Origin: Sphingomonas sp.
GTDB taxonomy: Bacteria > Pseudomonadota > Alphaproteobacteria > Sphingomonadales > Sphingomonadaceae
NCBI GenBank assembly: GCA_025936675.1
Contig: JAICSX010000005.1
Coordinates: 8,785 to 72,784 of the forward strand
Reading direction: 5' to 3'
DNA: 64,000 bases
The notes under the pieces were generated by a model. It was not told the DNA's origin. It saw only the letters and a list, made by a program, of their open reading frames with translations, and searched no databases. Shown piece by piece: positions 6,985 through 14,891 of the stretch. The translations under genes and the position numbers were made by a program. Numbering within the stretch: position 1 is the stretch's first letter; the number at the start of each line of letters is the position of its first letter.

Positions 6985-7808
6985 ACACCTTGCGGAAGAT
7001 CGCCGCCGCCTGCGAAGGATTCGAGGTAGGAAGCGAGAGCCGGCGGCTTCCATCCCGAAGTGGCAACGAAGGCCCGGTTGAGGAATGCGGGCTTCCCATA
7101 GCGAAGCGGAGTGCCGTCGGGGCCGTCGACCAGACCACCTGCGGCCAGAAGCACTGCGTGTCCCGCCGCCGTGTCCCATTCGCTCGTCGGAGAAGCTCGC
7201 GGATAGATGTCCGCCAGTCCCTCGGCGACGATGCAGAACTTTAGCGACGAGCCAATCGCTGCATAATTGCAGGTGCCGACGGCTGCCTCGAGATAATCGA
7301 TGGTCGCCTGGTTGAGGTGCGACTTTGACGCGACTGCCGTCACCTCGTCGCCACGCGGCCGGGTTTGAATCACTTGTCGTGTTGACCCGTTGACCAACCA
7401 CGCACCTTCACCAACGGATCCAGCGTGGAGCTTTCCGGTGGCGGGCGCAAAGACCACTCCAAGCTTCGGAACACCGCGTTCAATCAGGCCGATATTCACC
7501 GTGTAGTCGTCGCCGCCGCGGACGAACTCCTTGGTGCCGTCGAGCGGATCGACAAGGAAATAGAGATCGTCGTGCGCCGGGATTCGCCCCGCAGCCACTT
7601 CCTCCTCGGCAATAACGGGCACGCCGGGCGCAGCTCGCGCGAGCGCGGCAAGAATGATGAGCTCGGCCGCCCGGTCTGCTTCGGTGACGGGAGAGGAATC
7701 TCCCTTCGTTTCCACTTCAAAACCGCGACGAACCACCTCAAGGATCGCTTCACCGGCCTCTCGCGCTGCCTCGGCCATATCGTCGAGCAGCCGCGAAAAC
7801 TTGGTCAT
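6981..7808 (-). CDS. cysQ: 3'(2'),5'-bisphosphate nucleotidase
   Basis: A 275-aa inositol-monophosphatase-fold enzyme that removes the 3' phosphate of PAP/PAPS, recycling the by-product of sulfate activation. The metal-binding motifs are present: the acidic cluster AEEEV near residue 69, DPLDGTKEF near residue 90, and SEWDTAAGHAV near residue 214. The ATG overlaps the stop of the upstream dehydrogenase by four bases (ATGA), so the two are co-translated. Another CysQ-fold phosphatase is conceivable, but the length and the KEF after DGT suit CysQ. Confidence 0.9.
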   Translation of the reverse strand: MTKFSRLLDDMAEAAREAGEAILEVVRRGFEVETKGDSSPVTEADRAAELIILAALARAAPGVPVIAEEEVAAGRIPAHDDLYFLVDPLDGTKEFVRGGDDYTVNIGLIERGVPKLGVVFAPATGKLHAGSVGEGAWLVNGSTRQVIQTRPRGDEVTAVASKSHLNQATIDYLEAAVGTCNYAAIGSSLKFCIVAEGLADIYPRASPTSEWDTAAGHAVLLAAGGLVDGPDGTPLRYGKPAFLNRAFVATSGWKPPALASYLESFAGGGDLPQGV

Positions 7809-8587
7809 CAGCGCGGCGCCATCCTGATCCCGCCGTCAAGCCGCACGGCCGCTGCGTTCATGTAGACATTCTCGATCAGGAAGCAGGCGAGGCGTGCATA
7901 TTCTTCCGCCTGACCGAGCCTCTTCGGGAAGGGCACCTGTGCACCCAGCGCGTCTTGCACGTTCGGCGGCATCATCGCGACCATAGGGGTCTTGAAGACA
8001 CCCGGCAGGATCGTGTTGACGCGAACTCCTTCGTTCATAAGGTCACGCGCGATCGGCAATGTCATCGCCAGAACGCCGCCCTTCGATGCAGAATAAGCCG
8101 CCTGGCCGATCTGGCCGTCCTCTGCCGCGACCGACGCGGTATTGATGATTACGCCCTTTTCGCCGTCGGCCATCGGCTCGAGATCGACCATTCCGAACGC
8201 GGAATTGGCAATGCAGCGGAAGCTGCCAATCAGGTTGATCTGGATGGCAAGCTCGAACTGCCGCATCGGATAGAGCTTGGCGGCCTTGGTCTCCTTGTCG
8301 CGCGCGACGGTCTTCGCTGCATTGGCAACCCCGGCGCAATTCACCAGGATGCGCTCCTGGCCGTGGGTCGCCCTCGCCTTTTGGAACGCGGCCTCGACCT
8401 TCTCGTCAGATGTGACATCGACTTCGCAGTAGATGCCGCCGATCTCGCTTGCGACCTGCTCGCCGCGGGCTGCGTCGCGATCGAATATCGCGACCTTCGC
8501 TCCGCGCTTGGCAAGTTCGCGCGCCGTGGCTTCTCCCAAGCCCGACGCGGCGCCGGTCACGACCGCAGCCGCTCCATCAATATCCAT
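7808..8587 (-). CDS. SDR dehydrogenase, 3-hydroxyacyl-CoA dehydrogenase type (HSD10-like)
   Basis: A 259-aa short-chain dehydrogenase, NAD-dependent by resemblance. Motifs in order: TGAASGLG (dinucleotide binding), an acidic residue after the second strand (IFDRD), NCAGVA, the catalytic Ser in NTASVAAEDGQIGQ, and YSASKGG with catalytic Tyr and Lys. The ending DGGIRMAPR matches type II 3-hydroxyacyl-CoA dehydrogenases of fatty-acid and branched-chain amino-acid breakdown. The start is the ATG at 8587 (MDIDGAAAVVTGAASG); upstream codons lack family similarity. First gene of a two-gene operon with cysQ. Confidence 0.88.
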   Translation of the reverse strand: MDIDGAAAVVTGAASGLGEATARELAKRGAKVAIFDRDAARGEQVASEIGGIYCEVDVTSDEKVEAAFQKARATHGQERILVNCAGVANAAKTVARDKETKAAKLYPMRQFELAIQINLIGSFRCIANSAFGMVDLEPMADGEKGVIINTASVAAEDGQIGQAAYSASKGGVLAMTLPIARDLMNEGVRVNTILPGVFKTPMVAMMPPNVQDALGAQVPFPKRLGQAEEYARLACFLIENVYMNAAAVRLDGGIRMAPR

Positions 8588-8726
8588 CTGAATTCCTCTG
8601 CCTGAACAATCTGGCAGCGGCCTTTGCGCCGAATGGCTGCCAAGACAAGGCTGCAGGCGAACGGCTGTAGGAACGCTCGCTCGCCGCGCGCGCTTGGCAG
8701 CGTGAATGGACACGGGAGAATTTCAG

Positions 8727-9116
8727 ATGGATTACAAGAAATTGGGATTGGGCCTCGGGTTCTTCAGCATTGGACTTGGACTGCTCGAAGTCGCAGCTCC
8801 CGGCCGGCTGGCGCGCTGGCTGGGGGTAGACAGCGGCATGGCCAAGACCGTGATCGGCCTGTTCGGTGCTCGCGAATTGCTTGCCGGCGGGATGCTGTTG
8901 CGAGGCCCGGCGGTTTCCACAAATGCGTGGAACCGGGTTGTCGGAGACGGCATGGATCTGCTCGCGCTCGGTCTAGCTTTCACTCGAAGCGATCGCAAAG
9001 CGGCAGTGGCGGGCTCATTGGGGTTCGTCGCGGGCGCGACTTTGCTCGACGCTTTGACGGCTCATGGACTGGATCTGAAAAACGGGCCGCGGCACGAGCG
9101 CGCTCCCGCGATGTGA
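8727..9116 (+). CDS. Small inner-membrane protein of 129 aa
   Basis: ATG at 8727 after GGGAGA. The sequence begins MDYKKLGLGLGFFSIGLGLL and shows four hydrophobic segments (about residues 6-23, 40-58, 75-88 and 95-112), with the motif AAPGRLARWLGV between the first two and RELLAGGMLL in the second. From memory, related proteins in sphingomonads and rhizobia are often encoded beside cyclase/dehydrase (SRPBCC) genes; none is here. Probably a four-helix inner-membrane protein of unknown function. Confidence 0.65.
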   Translation: MDYKKLGLGLGFFSIGLGLLEVAAPGRLARWLGVDSGMAKTVIGLFGARELLAGGMLLRGPAVSTNAWNRVVGDGMDLLALGLAFTRSDRKAAVAGSLGFVAGATLLDALTAHGLDLKNGPRHERAPAM

Positions 9117-9204
9117 CCTCTAGAAAGAGCCACAGCCAACTTAAGCCTCGTTAAGGCATAGTTTCTATTGACTATTTTGTCATTTCACGAAGTAGGAATG
9201 AGCT

Positions 9205-10539
9205 GTGGGCTTGCGACGGGACCTCTTCACGCTGACTGCGGCAGGCGCCGTCGTATTGGTAGCCACGCCAGCCTTCGCGGCGCAACCCGCTCCCGCTAGC
9301 GCGCAAGAAAGTGCGCCCGCCTCCTTCCAGGTTCCGGCGGACATCGCGGCTGCGTATGAGACATACCGCATCCAGCCGATCTGGACTCGTCACGGAGTCG
9401 ATGAACCGGCCGTTGCGCAACTTATTTCCGTCTTGCAGCGTGCTCCGTTCGACGGATTTCCCGAAGGATCTGCGCTTGCCACGGAAGCGCAGGCAGCGGC
9501 CGGACAAGCTCGGACAGGCGACCCGGCGGCGCTTACGACTGCCGAACAGGTCCTTTCAGCAGCCTGGGTGCGCTACGTTCGGGCCATCAATCGGCCGACG
9601 CAGGGGATGATCTATGCCGTTCCCTTCCTGCAGCCCCAACCTCCATCAACGGAGCAGATTTTGCTAACCACAGCGGCGGCCCCGTCGCTGAAGGACTATC
9701 TACTCAAGACCTCGCAGGTAAATCCCATGTACGCGCAGCTCCGCGACACCGGCTGGGCGCAAGCGCAGGCGAGCGGAGACCTGACGCCGGATCCACGGCT
9801 GCTCGCCAATCTCGACAGGCTGCGCTCGATCCCAGCAAAGGGCCGCTTCCTGCTGGTAGATTCGGGCTCATCGACAATGACGCTCTACGACCATGGGGAA
9901 CCGGTCGATTCGATGAAGGTGATCACAGGCACTCGGCAGCTGCCGACGCCGCTAATCGCCAGCGTCATGTATTACATCACCTATAATCCCTACTGGCATG
10001 CGCCGGATCATCTCGTGCGCAAGACAATCGCGCCGACGTACTTGAGACAGGGAATCCGCTACTTCAAATCGCACGGCTATCACGTGATCGACGAATGGAG
10101 TCCGACGGCGAACATCATTGATCCCACTACCATCGACTGGAAAGCAGCCGCGGCGGGCACCGTTCACCTTCGCATCCGTCAGGATCCCGGTCCACTCAAC
10201 TCGATGGGCGATCTGAAATTTCCGTTCGCGAACCCTGAGAATATTTATCTCCACGACACGCCCAGCAGGGGATTGTTCGCAAAGGAGAACAGGAATCTTA
10301 GCAATGGCTGCGTCCGGGTCGAGGATGCGAAACGACTGGGGCGTTGGCTGCTCGGCCATGACCCGGAAGCGCCGGGCGATGAGGCGGAGACGAATGTAAG
10401 CCTTCCCAAGGGCATGCCCATCTATCTCACCTACATCACGGCCAAGGTCGCCGACGGTCAGATCACCTATTTGCCGGATCTATATGGGTGGGACAGCGCG
10501 CCGCCGAGCTTTGCTTCGGCTGAACCCCAAAGCGACTGA
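9205..10539 (+). CDS. L,D-transpeptidase, YcbB-like, long form
   Basis: A 444-aa secreted enzyme that makes 3-3 peptidoglycan crosslinks or attaches proteins to peptidoglycan. A signal peptide (about residues 1-25, ending PAFAAQ) leads into a helical scaffold domain (residues 45-200), then the YkuD catalytic domain with YLHDTPSRGLFA and SNGCVRVEDAKRLG, whose Cys is the nucleophile. The start is GTG at 9205 with AGGAA upstream. A close paralogue lies at 32255-33541 (shared NPMYAQLRD/NPLYAQLRD and the same catalytic spacing). It faces a beta-barrel gene across a terminator. Confidence 0.9.
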   Translation: MGLRRDLFTLTAAGAVVLVATPAFAAQPAPASAQESAPASFQVPADIAAAYETYRIQPIWTRHGVDEPAVAQLISVLQRAPFDGFPEGSALATEAQAAAGQARTGDPAALTTAEQVLSAAWVRYVRAINRPTQGMIYAVPFLQPQPPSTEQILLTTAAAPSLKDYLLKTSQVNPMYAQLRDTGWAQAQASGDLTPDPRLLANLDRLRSIPAKGRFLLVDSGSSTMTLYDHGEPVDSMKVITGTRQLPTPLIASVMYYITYNPYWHAPDHLVRKTIAPTYLRQGIRYFKSHGYHVIDEWSPTANIIDPTTIDWKAAAAGTVHLRIRQDPGPLNSMGDLKFPFANPENIYLHDTPSRGLFAKENRNLSNGCVRVEDAKRLGRWLLGHDPEAPGDEAETNVSLPKGMPIYLTYITAKVADGQITYLPDLYGWDSAPPSFASAEPQSD

Positions 10540-10584
10540 TCGCCGCGAAGCGAGGCTCATTTCTAGCCGCGACTAAGCGCATAA

Positions 10585-10614
10585 GAAAACCGGCCCGAGC
10601 AACGCCCGGGCCGG
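10585..10614 (-). terminator. Terminator of the beta-barrel gene, possibly bidirectional
   Basis: An 8-bp stem CCGGCCCG/CGGGCCGG (10590-10597 and 10607-10614). On the minus strand it is followed by TTTTC, so it best terminates the beta-barrel gene that ends at 10643; read from the plus side the tail is weaker (CTAAATTCG). Confidence 0.8.
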
Positions 10615-10642
10615 CTAAATTCGTTCGAAGTGCGTTCCTTAA

Positions 10643-11479
10643 TTAGAAACCGCGTTCCGGCGCCGGCGGAGGCGGCGGAGGCGGCGGAGGCGGTGCCGGG
10701 CACGTATCCGTCGCCGGAATCACCGATCCGTCCGGGCAGGTCTGCGTCGCCGGAGGCGGCGGAGGCGGTGGCGGAGGCGGCGGTGGCGGCGGAGGCGGCG
10801 GAGGCGGTGCCCAGAAGTTGTACACCAGGCTCGCCAGCAGGCTGTGCGACCGGAACCGAGTCTCCTGCACCGTGATCGGCGTCGCGTTGAATTCGCCGTT
10901 GAGGTGCAGGCGCGACGTGTTGAAGAAGCGATACTTCAGCCCAAGGTCGATGTTGGGCGTGATCGCATAGCGAACGCCCAGGATCGCCTGGTAAGCGAGC
11001 TTGCTGTCCGAATCCGAAAAGCTTTGGACGGAATTATACGGCGGCGCGAGCAGCGGAGTATCGAAGGCGTAAGATGCGCGGGCAACGCCGACACCGACGC
11101 CGGCATACCCACTCAGAGCGTTCTCGTCGCCGAAGTCAAAAAGAACGTTGCCCATCAACGACAGCGCGTTGGCATGGCCGCTTGCGTTGTACACTGTGGT
11201 GACGGAATTGAGCGCGTCGATCCCGGCATGCTTGTAGGCAACCTCGGCTTCGACCCGGACACCGCCGAAGTCGTAGCCGGCAATGGCATCGACATCGTAG
11301 CCCGACTTGTGATCGATCGTGTAGCTCGGGTTGGTCGTGCCGTTGGTGACGTTGAAGGGCGAATCCTCGACCCACATCACGCCGCCTTCGAGCCCGACAT
11401 ATACGGAATGGTCTTTCGCGACGGCCGGCGTCGCAAGCGTGGTCGATGCGAGCGCCATCGCAATGGCTAGCTTGCGCAT
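10643..11479 (-). CDS. Outer-membrane beta-barrel protein with polyproline tail, no OmpA domain
   Basis: A 278-aa outer-membrane protein. A signal peptide of about 21 residues ends in TPAVA; residues 25-205 alternate polar and aromatic residues as in an 8-strand OmpA/OmpW-type barrel (start HSVYVGLEGGVMWVEDSP, last strand SLLASLVYNFWA). Then come 19 consecutive prolines, a short segment with two Cys (TCPDGSVIPATDTC), 10 more prolines and the end APERGF. From memory, related sphingomonad proteins continue into a peptidoglycan-binding OmpA domain, which is missing here. The start at 11479 follows AAAGGGGA. Confidence 0.85.
   Translation of the reverse strand: MRKLAIAMALASTTLATPAVAKDHSVYVGLEGGVMWVEDSPFNVTNGTTNPSYTIDHKSGYDVDAIAGYDFGGVRVEAEVAYKHAGIDALNSVTTVYNASGHANALSLMGNVLFDFGDENALSGYAGVGVGVARASYAFDTPLLAPPYNSVQSFSDSDSKLAYQAILGVRYAITPNIDLGLKYRFFNTSRLHLNGEFNATPITVQETRFRSHSLLASLVYNFWAPPPPPPPPPPPPPPPPPPPATQTCPDGSVIPATDTCPAPPPPPPPPPPAPERGF
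10665..10808. repeat. GC-rich triplet repeats encoding polyproline tracts
   Basis: Two low-complexity stretches (about 10665-10695 and 10752-10808) of GGC/GGA/GGT triplets on the plus strand, often as the 9-mer GGCGGAGGC, code for 10 and 19 prolines in the beta-barrel protein. Their regularity makes them prone to slippage in steps of 3 or 9 bases, which would change linker length but keep frame. Confidence 0.85.
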
Positions 11480-11634
11480 AAGCGTGTCCCCTTTCACATG
11501 CGTTCTTATTATTTGAACCGCTGCCGTCACATTATGAAAGCGCTCTTTTGTAGGCAAGCTGACGTTTGCCGACGGCTGTTGCCAAAAAGCCGCAGTTGTA
11601 CCACCGGTGGAACGGAGGTGTTTGGCCGAGTAAA

Positions 11635-12255
11635 TCAGCTTTCGATGAGGCCATGCTGTCGCAACGCCCCGAGGACCAGGTCGATCGCGGCGCGCGCCTC
11701 AGTATCAACGACGGTGCCTCCGGTGGCCGACGGGATCGCTGCCGCTCTGCCGCCGACCACCTGCTGGTCGCCAATGACGACGCTGGAGCCGCGGAGCAGC
11801 CCGAGCTCCCAAGCCCCAGCGCGAAAGCAAGCCCATAAGTCCTGTGACTTCACGTAAGCTGCCATCCCTTCGATCGGCGCGACATATCGCCAGCCGCCGC
11901 TGGAAAATCCGGCAAGGGCGAGCGGGTTTCCGACCCAGGCGTCGGTCGGCGTCGAGCTGATTATGTAGCATGCGCCGACCACGGGTGACGCAGGCGGTGC
12001 GTCCATAGGTCCGTCCTCGACAGCCGCGGCGACAATGATATCCAAGCTTTGCAGCGCTTCATTGTGATAAAATTCCTTCTGTGCCTGGCCGGCGCTGAGG
12101 ACCCATGCTCGCTCGCTCCTATTGAGTATCCGAGCACAAGGCGGCGGTTGCGCAGCAAGCGCAGCCTTGTGTCGAGAGTTACGAAATCGGCCAGCGGGTC
12201 GCCGCCAGGCGAACCCGACTGACGTCACGCGATTCACTCGCGTGACGGCTTCCAT
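11635..12255 (-). CDS. DUF2793 protein, gene-transfer-agent-associated, possibly frameshifted at its start
   Basis: DUF2793 proteins are, from memory, encoded at the tail end of alphaproteobacterial gene transfer agent clusters. The family is clear from SAGQAQKEFYHNEALQSLD, the GACYI/DAWVG segment, AGFSSGGWRYVAPIEGM and the final DTEARAAIDLVLGALRQHG. The start is doubtful. The family normally begins a few residues before GQAQKE; exactly there an ATG (12106) with AGGAG sits one base out of frame. The in-frame ATG at 12255 used here adds about 50 unrelated residues. A one-base deletion near 12100 would explain this, so the gene may be a pseudogene. Confidence 0.6.
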   Translation of the reverse strand: MEAVTRVNRVTSVGFAWRRPAGRFRNSRHKAALAAQPPPCARILNRSERAWVLSAGQAQKEFYHNEALQSLDIIVAAAVEDGPMDAPPASPVVGACYIISSTPTDAWVGNPLALAGFSSGGWRYVAPIEGMAAYVKSQDLWACFRAGAWELGLLRGSSVVIGDQQVVGGRAAAIPSATGGTVVDTEARAAIDLVLGALRQHGLIES

Positions 12256-12276
12256 CCACGTTGTTACACCAGCCGT

Positions 12277-12918
12277 ATGCCCATCGCTGCGTTCCGGCAC
12301 TCGCTTCTTATTGCGGTGCTCTTGCTCACCTCATGCGATCGGCCGGCCATCCAACCGGGTGAAAGCCTGGTCGGCGCGAAGAACCTGCCGCCCGCGCGCG
12401 TCCTTTCGCGTGAGATCGTTCAGATCAACACTGGCTTCGACGGGTTCAGTCCTGGCATGCTGTCGTACGAACTGCGTCCCGACAACACGCTTGAAGTCTC
12501 GCTCACATTTCGCCCGAAGTTCGCGGACAAGAAGTTCGGCCCCGACATATTTCACCTCCCGCCCAAGGTTGCCGCGCAAGCGAGGCAATCTCTTTGGCGG
12601 CTGCGGCCTGAGCAGCTGCAAGGCGTAGCGTACGAAACCTATCCTGTCGGCTGTTCGAGGCCGCCGTCCGACATATCTCCCGACGCGAGCGTCGTCTTTA
12701 TCGCGGAAGGTCCAAAGCCTGGCGTCGAGGACGACCGCGTGGGGATTTTCGCCGAACCGCGTTATTCGACTTGCAACAACCCGCGGGTTCGCGACGCAAA
12801 CGACATCATTGGTCAGGTGCTCTCGTCGTTTCCTACGTCTGGCGTTGCTGCCGAATACGCGCACGAGCGAGCGATCATCTACGTCCGATCACAACCTCCG
12901 CACCCGCGGCAGCCCTGA
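12277..12918 (+). CDS. Putative lipoprotein of 213 aa
   Basis: A signal peptide with lipobox LTSC places the lipidated Cys at about residue 20 (core SLLIAVLLLTSC). The mature part has mixed strands and helices with a Cys in GCSRPP and another in STCNNP that could pair in the periplasm. No known domain is recognised. It is divergent from the DUF2793 gene and its 3' end overlaps the terminase gene by 30 bases, so it sits inside what looks like a collapsed phage-derived region; it may be an insertion or the filler of a deletion. No clear Shine-Dalgarno precedes the ATG. Confidence 0.6.
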   Translation: MPIAAFRHSLLIAVLLLTSCDRPAIQPGESLVGAKNLPPARVLSREIVQINTGFDGFSPGMLSYELRPDNTLEVSLTFRPKFADKKFGPDIFHLPPKVAAQARQSLWRLRPEQLQGVAYETYPVGCSRPPSDISPDASVVFIAEGPKPGVEDDRVGIFAEPRYSTCNNPRVRDANDIIGQVLSSFPTSGVAAEYAHERAIIYVRSQPPHPRQP

Positions 12919-14187
12919 CCGGGTCTCGCCGAGCACCGTCATCGCCCACACCATCGCGTCTGCGCGATCGGGCGACCGGCCCGCACCCTCGTAACCGCCG
13001 CCCGCGATCATTCCGCCGAGCTCGGCCTCGAGCTCCGGGAACTCGCCCGCGAAGAAGCCCTTTCCAGTCTCGAACTTCAGAGCGATCGGCTCCGCCCGCG
13101 CGCACTTGCCGCGCGAAGCGTGCACCAGCCGAACGCGCAGGCCCAGGTCGGCGACCTTCAGCACGCTTTCGACCATCGCCCCGCCATTATTCGCTTCGGC
13201 GACGACTTGAGACGTGTCCCAGCGCGCTGCAGCCGCGGCGACGCGGTTCGCCCAGCCTTCCGGACTGAGCCCTCTGACACTTGCGTCCTCGAGTACGTAA
13301 AGCTTCTCGCCCGCGGATCCGCACACGACGATCCCGCACGCGTCCGACCCGTGGCCCGCTCCGGCCGGCGGATCCACCCCGACCACGACCCGGTCGAAGC
13401 CATCGGGCGCATTCGCCCGCGCCTTCTCGATCACCTCGCTGGTCCACAGCGCCCCCTCGACGTCGGTCAGCAGCTCGCCGTCGAGCTCCTGCGCGCCGAT
13501 CCTGGTGCCGCCGTAGGTCGCAGTCAGCACTTCAATCACCTTCTCATCCAAATTGATGTTGTCGCTCGTCCGCCCCCGCGTTGTGATAGTCAGCGGATTT
13601 GCGTCGATCTGCTGCAACAGCCTCATTCCCTGCCTCGGCGTCGTCGTGACCAGCGCCCGCGGCCTCGACCCGTGCCGAAGACCGAACTGCAGGTTCATCC
13701 ACGCGTCGTCGGCCTCGCGCCACTTCGCCAGCTCGTCGCACCACGCGAAATCATGCTCCGGCCCCCGGAGCCCATCGGCATTGTCGCCGGAAAACAGCTG
13801 CGCCTCGCTCCCGTTCGGCCATTTCAGCCGGCCCAGGCTCGGCTCCCAATTGAGTCGCCGGCGGTTGTGGCGGGCGACCGAGAGCAAACCGCTGACGCCT
13901 TCGACCATGATGCTCCTCGCATCGGCAATCGTCGCTCCGACGAGCGCAATGCGGACGCCCGGCCTGGCGTTCGCCAGACGGAAGATCCATTCAGCGCCCG
14001 CCCTCGTCTTCCCGAACCCCCGCCCGGCCATCATCAGCCAGGTGCGCCAGCCCTCGCCGTTCGGCGGGAGCTGGTTCTCGTGAGCCCAATGTTCAAAATC
14101 CGCATCCCACTTAAGCAAGTGCTCCGGAGTAGCCTGCTCAATGACTTTCCGTTGTTGCTCCTCCGTCGCTTTGGCCATCATCGCCAT
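12889..14187 (-). CDS. Terminase large subunit (gene transfer agent DNA packaging)
   Basis: The DNA-packaging motor that would cut and pump DNA into phage-like heads. The N-terminal ATPase has the Walker A-like GRGFGKTRAGAEW (about residues 56-68) and Walker B/coupling region FAWCDELAKW; LVTTTPRQG is motif III. The C-terminal RNase H-like nuclease has VVVGVDPPAG, ILxADGR-like segments replaced by CGIVVCGS, VVAEANNGG and SPDRADAMVWA. The frame allows a start at 14238, but that would overlap the small subunit by about 100 bases; ATG 14187 is used. No portal or capsid gene follows, so it is a remnant or a repurposed packaging gene. Confidence 0.85.
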   Translation of the reverse strand: MAMMAKATEEQQRKVIEQATPEHLLKWDADFEHWAHENQLPPNGEGWRTWLMMAGRGFGKTRAGAEWIFRLANARPGVRIALVGATIADARSIMVEGVSGLLSVARHNRRRLNWEPSLGRLKWPNGSEAQLFSGDNADGLRGPEHDFAWCDELAKWREADDAWMNLQFGLRHGSRPRALVTTTPRQGMRLLQQIDANPLTITTRGRTSDNINLDEKVIEVLTATYGGTRIGAQELDGELLTDVEGALWTSEVIEKARANAPDGFDRVVVGVDPPAGAGHGSDACGIVVCGSAGEKLYVLEDASVRGLSPEGWANRVAAAAARWDTSQVVAEANNGGAMVESVLKVADLGLRVRLVHASRGKCARAEPIALKFETGKGFFAGEFPELEAELGGMIAGGGYEGAGRSPDRADAMVWAMTVLGETRSGLPRVRRL

Positions 14188-14704
14188 CTCGTGGCGCAGC
14201 ACCTCGTAATTCCGCGCGTCGCGCTTCCTGCTCTTCATCCCGTTTCTTCATTCGCTGCAATTTCCTGACCAGCGGCTCGCGGAGTTCAGCCACGTCGGCC
14301 GCGGAGATCTCCGTCTCGGCTTCCACCGCCGTCTCGCGGTGCATCTTCAGCAGCTGCAGCGCGATGTGGTTGGGATATTCGCGCATCCGCTCTTCACTGC
14401 CGTTTTTAGTGACTACTCGCTCGGTACCATCGAACGCGCGCTGAAGAAGCACTCCCTCCAGGCGGTGATATCCAATGGCGATCGCTTCCAGCCACTCCGC
14501 TCGGAACGCCGCGTCCATCTTGCGCCGACGATAGGCCACCGTCATCGGCACCCTGCTCCGGCGGCACGCTTCGCTGACATTGCACGTTTCCGCGAGCACG
14601 CTCAGGAAGTTTTCAGCCTTTGCCTTCGACCAGTCGCGCTTGGCCCACTTCTTGAGCTGCGGCTTGGCTGCCGCGACGAGGGTGAGCTTCGATTTTCGTG
14701 CCAC
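14138..14704 (-). CDS. Terminase small subunit-like protein
   Basis: A 188-aa protein directly upstream of, and overlapping, the large terminase. It has an HTH-type N-terminus (SVLAETCNVSEACRRSRVPM, about residues 33-52), AYRRRKMDAAFRAEWLEAIA, and a charged Arg/Glu-rich C-terminus. Such proteins recognise DNA for packaging. The start is taken as GTG at 14704 behind GGGAG, which places a terminator-like hairpin (14716-14752) in the leader rather than inside the coding region. Together with the large subunit it forms the left end of a gene transfer agent cluster. Confidence 0.72.
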   Translation of the reverse strand: MARKSKLTLVAAAKPQLKKWAKRDWSKAKAENFLSVLAETCNVSEACRRSRVPMTVAYRRRKMDAAFRAEWLEAIAIGYHRLEGVLLQRAFDGTERVVTKNGSEERMREYPNHIALQLLKMHRETAVEAETEISAADVAELREPLVRKLQRMKKRDEEQEARRAELRGAAPRDGDDGQSDGGATTESH

Positions 14705-14715
14705 CCGTTTCTCCC

Positions 14716-14752
14716 AAAAGAAAAGGGCCGTGGCAGCTGCCTGCCCGGCCCG
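14716..14752 (-). terminator. Terminator or attenuator in front of the terminase genes
   Basis: Read on the minus strand: GGGCC, an inner GGCAG/CTGCC pairing, GGCCC, then TTTTCTTTT, ending about 12 bases before the GTG of the small terminase. No minus-strand gene lies upstream, so it may attenuate transcription entering the terminase genes. Confidence 0.6.
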
Positions 14753-14891
14753 AATCACAATTCTTCACTGTGCCTACCGTGTACCGAATGAGCGTGACGC
14801 TGTCAAGTACTATTTTCCAAATAGGTTCGAAAAGTGCGATTTTGAACATGCCGTGCTATGATCGCCACTAAGCTGGCAAAGGAGATTCCGG

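Noticed and set aside
13120..14268. A 382-codon plus-strand frame
   Set aside because: Antisense to the large terminase, whose ATPase and nuclease motifs are clear.
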